A stretch of 64,000 nucleotides of DNA from Nonomuraea sp. SYSU D8015. GTDB taxonomy: Bacteria; Actinomycetota; Actinomycetes; Streptosporangiales; Streptosporangiaceae. Location of the stretch: NCBI RefSeq assembly GCF_008065375.1, contig NZ_VJYI01000017.1, forward strand, positions 1 to 64,000. Reading direction: 5' to 3'. A program made the position numbers and the translations under genes. The notes beneath the pieces are model-generated. The model saw only the letters and a list, made by a program, of their open reading frames with translations. It did not search any database and had not been told where the DNA came from. The stretch's first letter is position 1. Each line of letters opens with the position of its first letter. Below, piece by piece: positions 16,707-25,152 of the stretch.

Positions 16707-18083
16707 ATGAGGGTGCGCAGGGAGCGGGGCGGGCCGGCCCTCGGATTCACCGGTCTCTTCGGCAGGTTTCAGCATCCCGGGCAGGTCGTGGTCGGCGTCT
16801 TCGCCCTGACCATCCTCATCGGCACGCTGCTGCTGAAGATGCCGGTCTCCACTGACACGCCGGGTTCGGTCGACTGGCTGACCGCCCTGTTCACCGCCAC
16901 CTCGGCAGTCTGCGTGACCGGCCTGGTCGTGGTCGACACCGCCTCCACGTGGTCGACGTTCGGTGAGGTCGTGATCGCCCTGCTGTTCCAGGCCGGCGGG
17001 CTGGGCATCATGACGCTGGGCACGCTGTTCGCCCTGCTCGTCTCGGGCCGCCTGGGATTGCGCGCCAGGCTGCTGGCTCAAGCCGAGAGCAAGGCGCTGG
17101 GCACGCCGAACCTGCGCCGCGTGGTGCGCAACGTGGTGCTGTTCACGCTGACGATCGAGGCGATGGCGGCGATCGTGCTGACCGTCCGGTTCGCCACCGC
17201 CTACGACCATGACCTGGGCCGCGCCATCTATCTGGGCGCGTTCCACTCGATGTCGGCCTTCAACAACGCCGGCTTCGCCCTATGGCCCGACAGCCTGGTG
17301 CGCTTCGCCACCGACCCATGGATCTGCCTGACCATCGCGCTGGCCGTCCTCGCGGGCGCGCTCGGCTTTCCCGTCGTGTTCGAGCTGTGGCGGCAGTGGC
17401 GCCATCCCAGACGCTGGTCGGTCCTCACCCGCATCACCGTGGGCGTCACCGCCGTGCTGCTCGTGGCCGGCACACTGATCTTCTTGGCCACCGAGTGGAA
17501 CAACCCCCGCACCATGGGGCCGCTGGCCGACTGGGACAAGCTCCTTGCCAGCTTCTTCCTGACCGTGATGCGCACCGGCGGGTTCAACACCGTCGATCTG
17601 TCCCAGCTCAATCCCTCCAGCTGGCTGGTCAGCGACCTACTGATGTTCATCGGCGGCGGTAGCGCAAGCACCGCGGGCGGCATCAAGGTGACCTCTCTCG
17701 GACTGGTGATCTTCATGGTGTGGACCGAGATGCGCGGGTACGCCGATGTGAACATCGGCCACCGGCAGATCCCCGCCACCGCCCAGCGCCAAGCCATCGC
17801 GATCACATTGTTGGGGGTGAGCTTGGTCGCGATCTCCACCTATCTTCTGGTGGTGATCAGCCCCCATGCGCTGGATCAGGTGCTGTTCGAGGCCATCTCG
17901 GCCTTCGGCACGGTCGGCATGTCCCTGGGTATCACCGCCGGCCTTCCTGCGGCGGGGCAGCTGCTGCTGATCGTGTTGATGTTCATCGGCCGGACCGGTC
18001 CCCTCACGCTGGGCTCGGCCTTGGCGCTGCGCGAGCGTGACCGCCGCTACGTACTGCCCCAGGAGCACCTGATCGTGGGCTGA
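16707..18083 (+). CDS. ktrB: KtrB/TrkH-type potassium transporter
   Basis: Integral membrane K+ (or Na+-coupled K+) uptake channel of 458 residues, built of four M1-P-M2 repeats. Each pore loop carries its selectivity-filter glycine: SAVCVTGLV, SAFNNAGFA, RTGGFNTVD and SAFGTVGMSLG. The intramembrane gating loop of the third repeat (GGGSASTAGGIKVTS) is present, as is the conserved C-terminal SALALRERDRRY..PQEHLIVG. Length and filter residues are normal, so the protein should be functional with the KtrA subunit encoded upstream. Involved in potassium homeostasis and osmotic adaptation. Confidence 0.93.
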   Translation: MRVRRERGGPALGFTGLFGRFQHPGQVVVGVFALTILIGTLLLKMPVSTDTPGSVDWLTALFTATSAVCVTGLVVVDTASTWSTFGEVVIALLFQAGGLGIMTLGTLFALLVSGRLGLRARLLAQAESKALGTPNLRRVVRNVVLFTLTIEAMAAIVLTVRFATAYDHDLGRAIYLGAFHSMSAFNNAGFALWPDSLVRFATDPWICLTIALAVLAGALGFPVVFELWRQWRHPRRWSVLTRITVGVTAVLLVAGTLIFLATEWNNPRTMGPLADWDKLLASFFLTVMRTGGFNTVDLSQLNPSSWLVSDLLMFIGGGSASTAGGIKVTSLGLVIFMVWTEMRGYADVNIGHRQIPATAQRQAIAITLLGVSLVAISTYLLVVISPHALDQVLFEAISAFGTVGMSLGITAGLPAAGQLLLIVLMFIGRTGPLTLGSALALRERDRRYVLPQEHLIVG

Positions 18084-18290
18084 CAGCGCAACGAAAAGAG
18101 GGGATGCATCACGTGCCCACCGGCCCCAGCGCCGGAGGAACGCTGCCTCTTACGGGCGACCTGAGGAGATCACGGAGGTTCGCAGCCGATGTCGGCGCGC
18201 TGCCCGCGAGCACCAAGCCTCCACACCCATGATCCATTCGCCCTCCTTGAGTTCTGCGGGAAGAGCAGCGGCCTGCAGTCGCAAACCGAC

Positions 18291-18445
18291 GCCCTGCCGG
18301 CCTGCGATTTCCTCGGCACCGCCACTCTGAACGGGGCGGCGCCAGTACATCTTGGCGGTCACCCGCTGTCTGATCCGAGACCGGGATGGGAAGGTCCCGG
18401 CGCTTTGGAGGAGATTCTCGCCGGCGCCGGCATCCCAACGGTGCT
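18291..18445 (+). pseudogene. Remnant of a DDE (rve-type) transposase
   Basis: Across two frames: ACDFL near 18300, then RRQYILAVTR and CLIRDRDGKVPAL, then EEILAGAGIPTV. These are ordered pieces of the integrase-core transposase signature (ACDFxxxDT...RRVYVLxVTR...FLIRDRDxKF...FDxVxAxAGI) with deletions and a frameshift between them. No terminal inverted repeats were found. The 3' end merges directly into an aldehyde dehydrogenase scrap. Confidence 0.55.
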
Positions 18446-18609
18446 TGCCGTCTTCCGATTCCGTGACGAGGAGGAGGTGCTCGACAGCGCTCCCCAGCGT
18501 GGCGTACGCGCCCATGGGCGGCGCCAAGCAGCCGGGGCTCGGCTGCGAGGGTGCCGGCCTGGGCCTGGCCGAGTTCACTGACGTCCGCCACGTCGCCCTC
18601 GGGTTGTGA
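18440..18609 (+). pseudogene. Remnant of an aldehyde dehydrogenase
   Basis: The frame reading VLAVFRFRDEEEVLDSA matches the ALDH segment after the catalytic cysteine (PVLAVxxFxDEEEAVxxAN). After a large internal deletion and a frame change, APMGGAKQPGLGCEGAG and LAEFTDVRHVALGL give the ALDH C-terminus with stop at 18607-18609. Catalytic cysteine and NAD-binding domain are gone. Confidence 0.6.
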
Positions 18610-18654
18610 CAGGGCTGCTTCCGGTTCTGGCGGCCGTCTTCGCCGGGCGCTGAT

Positions 18655-18895
18655 GCAGAGGGTCACCGGGGCTGGGCTTCGCACTGGTCGCCGCCTGGCT
18701 CCTGGTGCTCGCCGCCTCCGGGATGACGGGCGTGATTCCCGGCGCCCTTGCTGCCCGCCTCCTCCCGCCGGGCCCGCTCGCCATGGCTGTGGGGACGCTC
18801 GTCCTGGTGGGACTGCTCGCGGCGCCCCGTGGCGCTGCTGGACGAGGCGGAACGGCCCAGGCACCGCCGGGCCGGGTTCACGGTCGCCTACTGAC
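18655..18895 (+). pseudogene. Possible membrane-transporter remnant
   Basis: A hydrophobic stretch (ALVAAWLLVLAASG and PLAMAVGTLVLVGLLAAP) is followed in another frame by VALLDEAERPRHRRAGFTVAY and a stop. The composition suggests the end of a multi-helix permease broken by a frameshift. The family is not identified. Confidence 0.35.
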
Positions 18896-18947
18896 GTTTC
18901 TGAGAACATGATCCGTACGTGACACCAGGGACGCCAAGGAGAACGGC

Positions 18948-19811
18948 ATGACCATCGCCGCGTACACCATGACCGACCCCGTCGCCGAGCACGGGGAGGG
19001 GCCCGTGTGGTCCAGCCGCTGGGGCGGGCTGCGATGCGTCGACATGCTGGCCGGCGACGTGCTCGCGATCGACTCGCAGGGCGGGGTGCGCCGCCGCCAC
19101 GTCGGCGAGGTCGCCGCGGTCGTGCGGCCGCGCGTGTCCGGCGGCTACCTGGTCGCTGCCGAGCGCGAGCTGCTCCTGGCCGACTCCGACGACCTCGACG
19201 CGCCGTTGCGCTCCCTGGGCGAGGCTTGGACCGACCCCGGGGTCAGGATGAACGACGGGGGCTGCGACCCCGACGGCCGCTTCTACATCGGCAGCATGGC
19301 CTACGACGAGAGCCCCGGGCGCGGCTCGCTCTACGTGGCCGAGCCGGACGGCACGCTGCGGGTGGTGCTGCCCGAGGTGACGATCTCCAACGGGTTCGAC
19401 TTCAGCCCGGACGGCTCCCGCGCCTACTACGCCGACACCCCGACCGGGCGTGTGGACGTGCTCGACTACGACCCGGAGCGCGGGCTGTCGGGGCGGCGTC
19501 CGTTCGCGGTCGTCGATCCCGGGCGGGGCGCTCCCGACGGGCTGACGGTCGACGCCGAGGGCGGGGTGTGGGTGGCGCTGTGGCAGGGCGGGGCCGTGCA
19601 CCGATATGACGCCGGCGGCCGCCTCGACGCCGTCATCAGCCTGCCCGTCCGCAAGGTCACCGCGGTGGCCTTCGGCGGCGAGCACCTCGACCGGCTGTTC
19701 ATCACCACCTCGGCGCTGGACGTCGACCGGTCTGAGCAACCTGAGGCGGGCGCCGTCTTCGCGGCCGACCCCGGCGTACGCGGCCGCCCGGTCCTGCCGA
19801 CGACCCTCTGA
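18948..19811 (+). CDS. SMP-30/gluconolactonase-family protein
   Basis: Six-bladed beta-propeller lactonase of 287 residues, cytoplasmic (no signal peptide). Metal ligands of the SMP-30 family can be placed: E17 in EHGEGPVW, N102 in RMNDGGCDPDG, N148 in TISNGFDFSPDG and D197 in APDGLTVDAEGG. Such enzymes hydrolyse sugar lactones (gluconolactone, arabinolactone and similar) in oxidative sugar pathways. With arabinan-degrading enzymes nearby an L-arabinono-lactone is conceivable, but no arabinose dehydrogenase is in the window. ATG 18948 has AAGGAG 6-7 bases upstream. It lies between two stretches of gene debris and appears intact. Confidence 0.88.
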   Translation: MTIAAYTMTDPVAEHGEGPVWSSRWGGLRCVDMLAGDVLAIDSQGGVRRRHVGEVAAVVRPRVSGGYLVAAERELLLADSDDLDAPLRSLGEAWTDPGVRMNDGGCDPDGRFYIGSMAYDESPGRGSLYVAEPDGTLRVVLPEVTISNGFDFSPDGSRAYYADTPTGRVDVLDYDPERGLSGRRPFAVVDPGRGAPDGLTVDAEGGVWVALWQGGAVHRYDAGGRLDAVISLPVRKVTAVAFGGEHLDRLFITTSALDVDRSEQPEAGAVFAADPGVRGRPVLPTTL

Positions 19812-19989
19812 CGACGGCCCGCGGGGGGACACCCGCCCGCCACGCCTGACGGCGACCCCGCCCACGGGGCTGGTCGTCCCGCTCGACGCCGGCCTGCACC
19901 GACTCCACAGCACCACGCGCCCGGGACGCGGCTCCGCCCGGGGCCGCGGTGGCTCGGGCGGTGGGGCGGGTGCCGATGACGGCGGTGGC

Positions 19990-20826
19990 TCAGGCGGTGG
20001 GGCGGGTGCCGATGACGGCGGTGGCGTCCAGGTCGTCGGAGCTGGTCGCGCGGGCTGCCAGGCCCGCCCGCGACATGGCCCGGGCGGTGTCGGCCGCCTG
20101 GCGTTCGCTGGTCTCGATGAACAGGTGGCCGCCGGGCGCGAGCCAGTCCGGGGCCTGCGCGATCACCCGCCGTACCACGTCGAGCCCGTCGTCGCCGCCG
20201 TCGAGCGCCACGCGCGGCTCGTACAGGCGGGCTTCGGGAGGCAGCAGCCCGACCGACGCGGACGGCACGTACGGCGGGCTGGCGATCAGGATGTTCACCT
20301 GCCCACGCAGTGCGGCCGGGAGCGGGTCGTACAGGTTGCCCTCGTACACGTGCCCGTCCGGGAGGTTGCGGCGGGCACAGCGCACGGCGGCGGGGTCGAG
20401 GTCGGCGGCGTGCAGCTCCACGGGCCGTGCCAGGTCGGCGGCCAGCGCGGCGCCCATCGCGCCCGTCCCGCAGCACAGGTCGAGGACGACCGGGGTGCCG
20501 GGGAGGTCGCGGGCGAGGCCGACGGCCTGCCCGATCAGAAACTCGGTACGGGGCCGCGGCACGAACACCCCGGGCTCCACCACCAGCCGCAGCCCGCAGA
20601 ACGCGGCCCACCCCAGCACGTGCTCGAGCGGCTCCCCGGAGACCCGCCGCTCCACCATGGCGGCCAGCTCGCCGGGGGTGCGCGCGGTCGCGACGAGCAG
20701 CTCCGCCTCCTCCTCGGCGAACACGCAGCCGGCGGCGCGGAGCCTGGCGACGATGTCCGGCGCAGGGACGGGTTCGGAGCCGGGTTCGGAGACGGATCCG
20801 GAGACGGGTTCGGAAAAGGGCGACAT
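19990..20826 (-). CDS. PrmC/HemK-like protein N5-glutamine methyltransferase
   Basis: SAM-dependent methyltransferase of 278 residues. After a short SEP-repeat N-terminus and a helical PrmC-like region comes the cofactor loop VLDLCCGTGAMG (about 114-125). The catalytic NPPY motif is replaced by SPPY (about 183-186). The family methylates the GGQ glutamine of release factors using NPPY to hold the substrate amide; the N-to-S change means a different substrate or altered activity is possible. ATG 20826 (AGGAAAG upstream) is chosen over an upstream frame extension that reads out-of-frame through a histidine-kinase relic. A housekeeping prmC normally sits next to prfA; this copy does not, so it is probably a paralogue. 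Confidence 0.8.
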   Translation of the reverse strand: MSPFSEPVSGSVSEPGSEPVPAPDIVARLRAAGCVFAEEEAELLVATARTPGELAAMVERRVSGEPLEHVLGWAAFCGLRLVVEPGVFVPRPRTEFLIGQAVGLARDLPGTPVVLDLCCGTGAMGAALAADLARPVELHAADLDPAAVRCARRNLPDGHVYEGNLYDPLPAALRGQVNILIASPPYVPSASVGLLPPEARLYEPRVALDGGDDGLDVVRRVIAQAPDWLAPGGHLFIETSERQAADTARAMSRAGLAARATSSDDLDATAVIGTRPTA

Positions 20827-20851
20827 GGGCGTCTTTCCTAGCAGAGTGTGC

Positions 20852-21014
20852 TCACCTCCCGGCAGTCGGCCCCAGCCGGGCGACCTTCGGGATGTCGCCG
20901 TGCAGGCGGAGCCCCGCGCCCGGTCTGGCGTCGATGGTGAGGGTGCCGCCGATCGCGCCGAGGCGGTCGTTCCTCTGAACGTAGGACGCACAGGCCGATG
21001 CCCTCACAGCGGCG
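20852..21014 (-). pseudogene. Remnant of a sensor histidine kinase ATPase domain
   Basis: On the minus strand CEGIGL and then, in a shifted frame, NDRLGAIGGTLTIDARPGAG ending at a stop at 20852-20854. These are the last blocks of a HATPase_c domain (G2 GIGL and the RLxALGGxLxIxSxPGxG tail). The rest of the kinase is absent, replaced by a TnpB fragment on the opposite strand. Confidence 0.6.
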
Positions 21015-21446
21015 GTGAAGGTGTGTAATGAGGCGGCGACCTTCGTCTCCCAGTTGGCCTGGCAGCAGCGTACCTTCGCCGTGGTGGAGCTGCACCGGCT
21101 TGCCCACTATCCGGTGCGCGCGCAGTTCGCCGCGCTGGGCGCGCAGGCGGCGGTGCGGGCGATTGCCAGGGTGGCCGGCGCCTACGCCAACCGGCGCGCC
21201 ACCAAGAAGCGCGCACACGTGTTCCGCCCGCACGACGCCGTCGCCTACGACGCGCGCCTGATGAGCTGGAACCGCGATGCCCGCACCGTCTCGCTGTGGA
21301 CCCTGACCGGCCGCGTGACCGTGCCCTACGTGGGGCGGCCAGAGGATCTCAAGGCCGTCGACACGCTCCCGCTCGGCGAGGCCGACCTGATTTTCCGGCG
21401 TGGCGTGTGGCTGCTGCAGGTAATGCGGCCGGCCCCCGTTCGTTGA
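21015..21446 (+). pseudogene. N-terminal fragment of an IS605-family TnpB
   Basis: About 140 residues matching the N-terminal part of TnpB/OrfB, the RNA-guided RuvC nuclease of IS200/IS605 elements: CNEAATFVSQLAWQQ, ALGAQAAVRAIARVAGAY, FRPHDAVAYDARLMSWN and the LTGR...ADLIFRRGVWLLQV end. The RuvC catalytic domain and zinc ribbon that make up the rest of a roughly 380-residue TnpB are missing. The frame closes at 21444-21446 where an IS630 scrap begins on the other strand. No TnpA and no omega-RNA end could be identified. Confidence 0.75.
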
Positions 21447-21648
21447 AGGCATGCATCACATCCCGCACGGTGTCTTCATGCGCCGCGACCAGTCGCGCGG
21501 TCGCTGGAGCGGGAGACTCGGACGCGATGCCATGATGATCTTTGCCCGGCGTGCCCGGATCGAGTCGTGCTTGCCCCCGGCGCACGATCTGCTGCAACCG
21601 GCACCCATCATCTTCACTCAACCGCCGTGCGCTGACCGGTTTCGCCAT
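21435..21648 (-). pseudogene. N-terminal fragment of an IS630-family transposase
   Basis: The ATG at 21648 opens MAKPVSARRLSEDDGCRLQQ and continues through IVRRGQARLDPG, IARLVAAHEDTVRDV-like residues and HAFNERGPAAL. This is the HTH start of IS630 transposases, with a small internal lesion (ATARLVAAHEDTVRDV). The DDE catalytic domain is missing; similarity ends where the TnpB fragment begins. Confidence 0.68.
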
Positions 21649-21753
21649 CCAGGCACCTCGCTCAATGACAACAGGCGTGCATTGAGATTGACCGGTCAGC
21701 GCCCCACCGCGCATCCCGGAGCGGCGCCTTACCGACCCGGTGAACGTTCGTGG

Positions 21754-23910
21754 TCAACCCACTAGACCGTGCCTCCTGAGGAAGCCGAGCTGGTGCAGGA
21801 GCAGGCCCTCGAAGACGGCCGGGTCGGACGTGGGCGCGTGCGCGGCCCCGGACAGCGGCAGCACCTCGTGCGGGCGGCCGGCGGCCAGCAGCGCTGCGGA
21901 CAGCCGCAGGGTTCCGGCCGGGAAGACGTTGTCGTCGGCCAGGCCGTGGATCAGCAGCAGCGGCCGCGACAGCCGGGACGCCTCGGGGAGGGGCGAGCAG
22001 GCCTCGTAGCGTTCCGGGTGCCGGTCGGGGTGGCCGAGGAAACGTTCCCGCCAGTGGGTGTCGTACAGGCGCTGGTCGCTCGTCCCCGCCCCCGCCACGG
22101 CGGCGTGGAACACGTCGGGGTGGCGCAGCACCGCCATCACCGCCAGCGTCCCGGAGAAGGACCAGCCGCGGATGGCGACCCTGTCCAGATCCAGTTCGGG
22201 GTGGCGGGCGGCGGCCGCGTGGAGGGCGGCGACCTGGTCCGCCAGCGGCCGGCCCCAGAGGTCGCCGTGGACCTCGCGTTCCCAGTCCGGGCCGCGTCCC
22301 GGGGTGCCGCTGCCGTCGGTGATCAGCACGGCGAAGCCCTGCTCGGCGAACCATTGGGAGACGAACGTCATGGGCGCCTGCTCGGCGGTGACGCGCTGCA
22401 GGGCGGCGCCCGCGTACGGGTCGACGAGCACGGGCAGCCTGGGGTCTCCCGGGCGGTGCCAGGAGGGGAGCAGCAGGTGACTGCGCAGCTCGCGCTCGGT
22501 GGTGGTGAGCGGGATGGCGCGCAGGTCCAGCACCGGCCGCTCGGCGAGCGAGGCCACGGTCACGGAGGGCCGGCCCGGCCGCAGGACCCTGGTCGTGGCG
22601 CCGGGGCGGGTCGGGGTGCGGGCGACGTGCACCAGCGTGCCCGCCCGCCACACCCCGGTGTGCACGCCCGGCTCGACGCTGAGCCGCCGCAGGCCGGGCG
22701 TGCGCTCGCTCGCCTCCGGGGCGGTGCCCGGCTGCCCGGGGCCCGGCACGCCTTCCGGCGTCTCCGGCGCCGCGGCGGGCGGGCGCGTGCCGGTGTTCTC
22801 CGGCTGGTAGAGCCACAGGTGCGTCTCGGTGGGGTCGGTGGAGGCGGTGAACAGGACCGCGTCGCCGTCCACGCTCAGCACCTCGCGCACCTGCAGCCCG
22901 GGCGGGGTGACGGGGACGCCGTCGACGGCGAGCCGCCGGGTGCCGTCCAGGTCGGCGTGGGCCACCAGCGCGCCCGCCGCCGTACGCGACGGCGTGCCGC
23001 CGGCGAGGTGCACCCAGTGCGCGTCGTGCTGCTCGGCCAGCAGCGCGGTACGCCCGGAGTCCGGGTCGACGCCGAGCGTGCGTACCCTGCGCTGGTCCCG
23101 GCTCTGCACGGCCAGGTAGGGGCCGTGGGCGTCCCAGCCGGCGGCCGTCACGTACTCGAAGGCCGCCCGGTCCCACCGGACCTCGACGCGCCTGCCGTCC
23201 AGCCCGGCGATCCACAGCGTGACCTCGGCGTTGGCGGTCCCGGCGGCCGGGTAGCGGACCGCGCGCGGCGGCCGGGCGGGCTCCGACGGGTCGGTCACGT
23301 ACAACAGGGCCACGTCGCCCTCGTCCACCCTGGCCACCAGCAGCCGAGCGCCGTCCGGCGACCACCAGTGGCCGCGCGTGCGCCCCATCGAGGCGGCCGC
23401 CGCGTACTCCGCGACGCCGAACCTGACCTCGGGCCCGTCCGGTTCGGCGATCAGGCGGTCGCCGGAGCCGTCGACGCCGATCACGCGGAGGGCGCCGCCG
23501 TCGCTGACGTACGCGACGCGCCGGCCGGTCGGATCCGGGCGCGGATCGCTCACCACGCCGTTCGCGGGCAGTTCGCGTACCTTCCCCTCGGCGACGTCCA
23601 CGACCCGAAGCCGTCCCGCCGACACGAAGGCCGCCAGCCCGGCCGCCTCGTCGGTGGCGTACGCGGCGATCCCGCCCGACGGGTCCGCCAGCGGCCGCTC
23701 GGCGCCCGACTCCACGTCCAGGGCCCACAGGCAGGCGGCGGGGTCGTCGCCGCCCCGGCTGCGCAGGAACAGCACCGTCGCGCCGTCCGCCGAGACGGTG
23801 AACGCGGACGGGGCGCCGAGGCTGAACCGCCGGGTCCTGGCGAACTGCCTGGGCAGGCCGTCCGCCCCCACTGATCGCGGGGCCGGGCCGTTCTCGGGCA
23901 TGCCGATCAT
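21754..23910 (-). CDS. S9-family peptidase (dipeptidyl peptidase IV/prolyl oligopeptidase type)
   Basis: Serine peptidase of 718 residues without a signal peptide, so probably cytoplasmic. The N-terminal two thirds (about 30-480) is a DPP IV-like beta-propeller (LGAPSAFTVSADGATVLFL, HWWSPDGARLLVARVD). The C-terminal alpha/beta-hydrolase domain (about 490-718) carries the triad: S584 in IRGWSFSG, Asp in HGLADDNV (659-660) and H691 in GAAHAPT. Such enzymes cleave dipeptides or short peptides, often after proline. The start at 23910 has a weak AGAGGAAA site; an internal ATG (fourth codon) is equally possible. Monocistronic, with insertion-sequence debris just downstream. Confidence 0.92.
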   Translation of the reverse strand: MIGMPENGPAPRSVGADGLPRQFARTRRFSLGAPSAFTVSADGATVLFLRSRGGDDPAACLWALDVESGAERPLADPSGGIAAYATDEAAGLAAFVSAGRLRVVDVAEGKVRELPANGVVSDPRPDPTGRRVAYVSDGGALRVIGVDGSGDRLIAEPDGPEVRFGVAEYAAAASMGRTRGHWWSPDGARLLVARVDEGDVALLYVTDPSEPARPPRAVRYPAAGTANAEVTLWIAGLDGRRVEVRWDRAAFEYVTAAGWDAHGPYLAVQSRDQRRVRTLGVDPDSGRTALLAEQHDAHWVHLAGGTPSRTAAGALVAHADLDGTRRLAVDGVPVTPPGLQVREVLSVDGDAVLFTASTDPTETHLWLYQPENTGTRPPAAAPETPEGVPGPGQPGTAPEASERTPGLRRLSVEPGVHTGVWRAGTLVHVARTPTRPGATTRVLRPGRPSVTVASLAERPVLDLRAIPLTTTERELRSHLLLPSWHRPGDPRLPVLVDPYAGAALQRVTAEQAPMTFVSQWFAEQGFAVLITDGSGTPGRGPDWEREVHGDLWGRPLADQVAALHAAAARHPELDLDRVAIRGWSFSGTLAVMAVLRHPDVFHAAVAGAGTSDQRLYDTHWRERFLGHPDRHPERYEACSPLPEASRLSRPLLLIHGLADDNVFPAGTLRLSAALLAAGRPHEVLPLSGAAHAPTSDPAVFEGLLLHQLGFLRRHGLVG

Positions 23911-24229
23911 GCGTGTTTCCTCTCAATCGATCAGAAGGCGCGCCGAAGAGGCTGCCGGAGCAGCCCGCGCGCGGGTGGGTGGTGACGGGTCGCCGTTCGC
24001 CGTGCGTCAGGCGGGGACCCGGACAGGCGCTTGCCGAGCCGGATGGAGGCGATCAAGCGCTGCGGCATCGTAGGCACATCCCGGCCGGAACAGCAACGTG
24101 ATCATGAAAGCCCGGGTGGCGCGCATCCCGGGTGCGGCATCGTCCCTTGGCGTACTTTTCCGTACGGACATGGAACCGGAGGGTGCGGCGGGGCGGTCCA
24201 AGATATGGGCGACGTTCACATCGGCCGGC

Positions 24230-24247
24230 AAACCCGCCCGCGGGTTT
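24230..24247. promoter_or_regulatory. Perfect inverted repeat, possible operator
   Basis: AAACCCGC, two bases, GCGGGTTT. The arms are perfect but the gap is too small for a hairpin, so a protein-binding site is more likely than a terminator. Confidence 0.35.
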
Positions 24248-24342
24248 CCCGCGGTGCCGCCGGAGCCGGATGACGCCGCAGACGGCCCTTCCCGTCCGCA
24301 GGCGCGGGCTGGACGTCGCCCCCACCAAACCCCTGACTCCGC

Positions 24343-24359
24343 CCTTAGCGATGTTAAGG
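24343..24359. promoter_or_regulatory. Possible TetR operator at the tetR-like gene start
   Basis: CCTTA, seven bases, TAAGG, ending 9 bases before the ATG at 24369. The location suits autorepression by the TetR-family product; the arms are short. Confidence 0.4.
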
Positions 24360-24368
24360 TGGCGGGCG

Positions 24369-25004
24369 ATGGCACAGAAGGGACTGGCCCGCGAGACCGT
24401 CGTCCGCGCCGCGCTGGAGCTGCTCGACGAGGTGGGGCTGGACGGCCTGACCGTCCGCCGCCTGGCCGCCCGCCTGGGCGTGCAGAACCCCGCGCTCTAC
24501 TGGCACTTCCGCAACAAGCAGGAGCTGCTCGACGAGATGACCCGCGAGCTGCTCGCCCCCGACATGGGCGGCCCGCACGAGGGCGAGAGCTGGCGGGAGT
24601 GGCTCGCCCGACGGGCGCATCGCTACCGGCGCCGGCTGCTGAGCCACCGCGACGGGGCGCGGCTGGTCGCCGGCGGCGACCCGGGACCCACGGTGGCCCG
24701 GGCCTTCGAGAAGGAGCTCGAGATCCTGACCGGCCTGGGCTTCACCCCCGGGCAGGGGCTGCACGCGATCTCCTCCCTCAGCCACTACACCCTCGGGTTC
24801 GTGCTGAACGAGCAGGCCCGCGGCGAACGGCGGACGGGCGGCGAAGCCCCGGACCTCGCCGCGTACGCCGCCGAGTTCCCCCTCACGGTCGCCGGCGTGC
24901 GCGAGGCCGGCGCGCCGGCCAGTGACGAGGCGTTCTCCCACGGCCTGCGGCTCATTCTCGACGGAATCGCCGGCACGATTGATCCCCCGGCCGCCGGCCT
25001 CTGA
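24369..25004 (+). CDS. TetR-family regulator with TetR_C-type ligand domain
   Basis: Transcriptional repressor of 211 residues. The DNA-binding domain (about 5-52) reads VVRAALELLDEVGLDGLT, RLAARLGVQNPALYWHF and NKQELLDEM. The NPALYWHFRNK helix and the C-terminal region (about 65-205, YRRRLLSHRDGARLVAGG, HAISSLSHYTLGFVLNEQ) are those of the tetracycline-repressor subclass, whose members usually control an adjacent efflux pump or modifying enzyme. No such gene is adjacent: the divergent neighbour is an S9 peptidase and the next gene a phytase-like esterase. The ATG at 24369 is preceded by AAGGTGG; an in-frame ATG at 24351 is an alternative. Confidence 0.88.
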   Translation: MAQKGLARETVVRAALELLDEVGLDGLTVRRLAARLGVQNPALYWHFRNKQELLDEMTRELLAPDMGGPHEGESWREWLARRAHRYRRRLLSHRDGARLVAGGDPGPTVARAFEKELEILTGLGFTPGQGLHAISSLSHYTLGFVLNEQARGERRTGGEAPDLAAYAAEFPLTVAGVREAGAPASDEAFSHGLRLILDGIAGTIDPPAAGL

Positions 25005-25152
25005 CCGGCTTATTTCCTGGTTATGGGAATTCGCCCCCTTTTGTGTGCGGGGTGCGTTCACCAGGCTTTCCACCTGCATGGACTTCCCTCTGAATTCGCG
25101 ATTTCATTTGCTCCGGCAGTTCACTCGGCGGCCTTCGACAGTGGGGGAGTAA

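Larger units (their letters stand above)
23911..24368. other. Divergent region between the S9 peptidase and a TetR gene
   Basis: A 458-base gap. It contains the inverted repeats at 24230-24247 and 24343-24359. No gene recognised, although the TetR frame stays open well upstream of its start. Confidence 0.4.

Noticed and set aside
18948..19811. Complete L-arabinose oxidative pathway around the lactonase
   Set aside because: No dehydrogenase, dehydratase or transporter for arabinose is found in the window, so only the lactonase itself is claimed.
21015..21446. Active IS605/TnpB element
   Set aside because: Only the N-terminal third of TnpB is present; RuvC residues, TnpA and element ends are absent.
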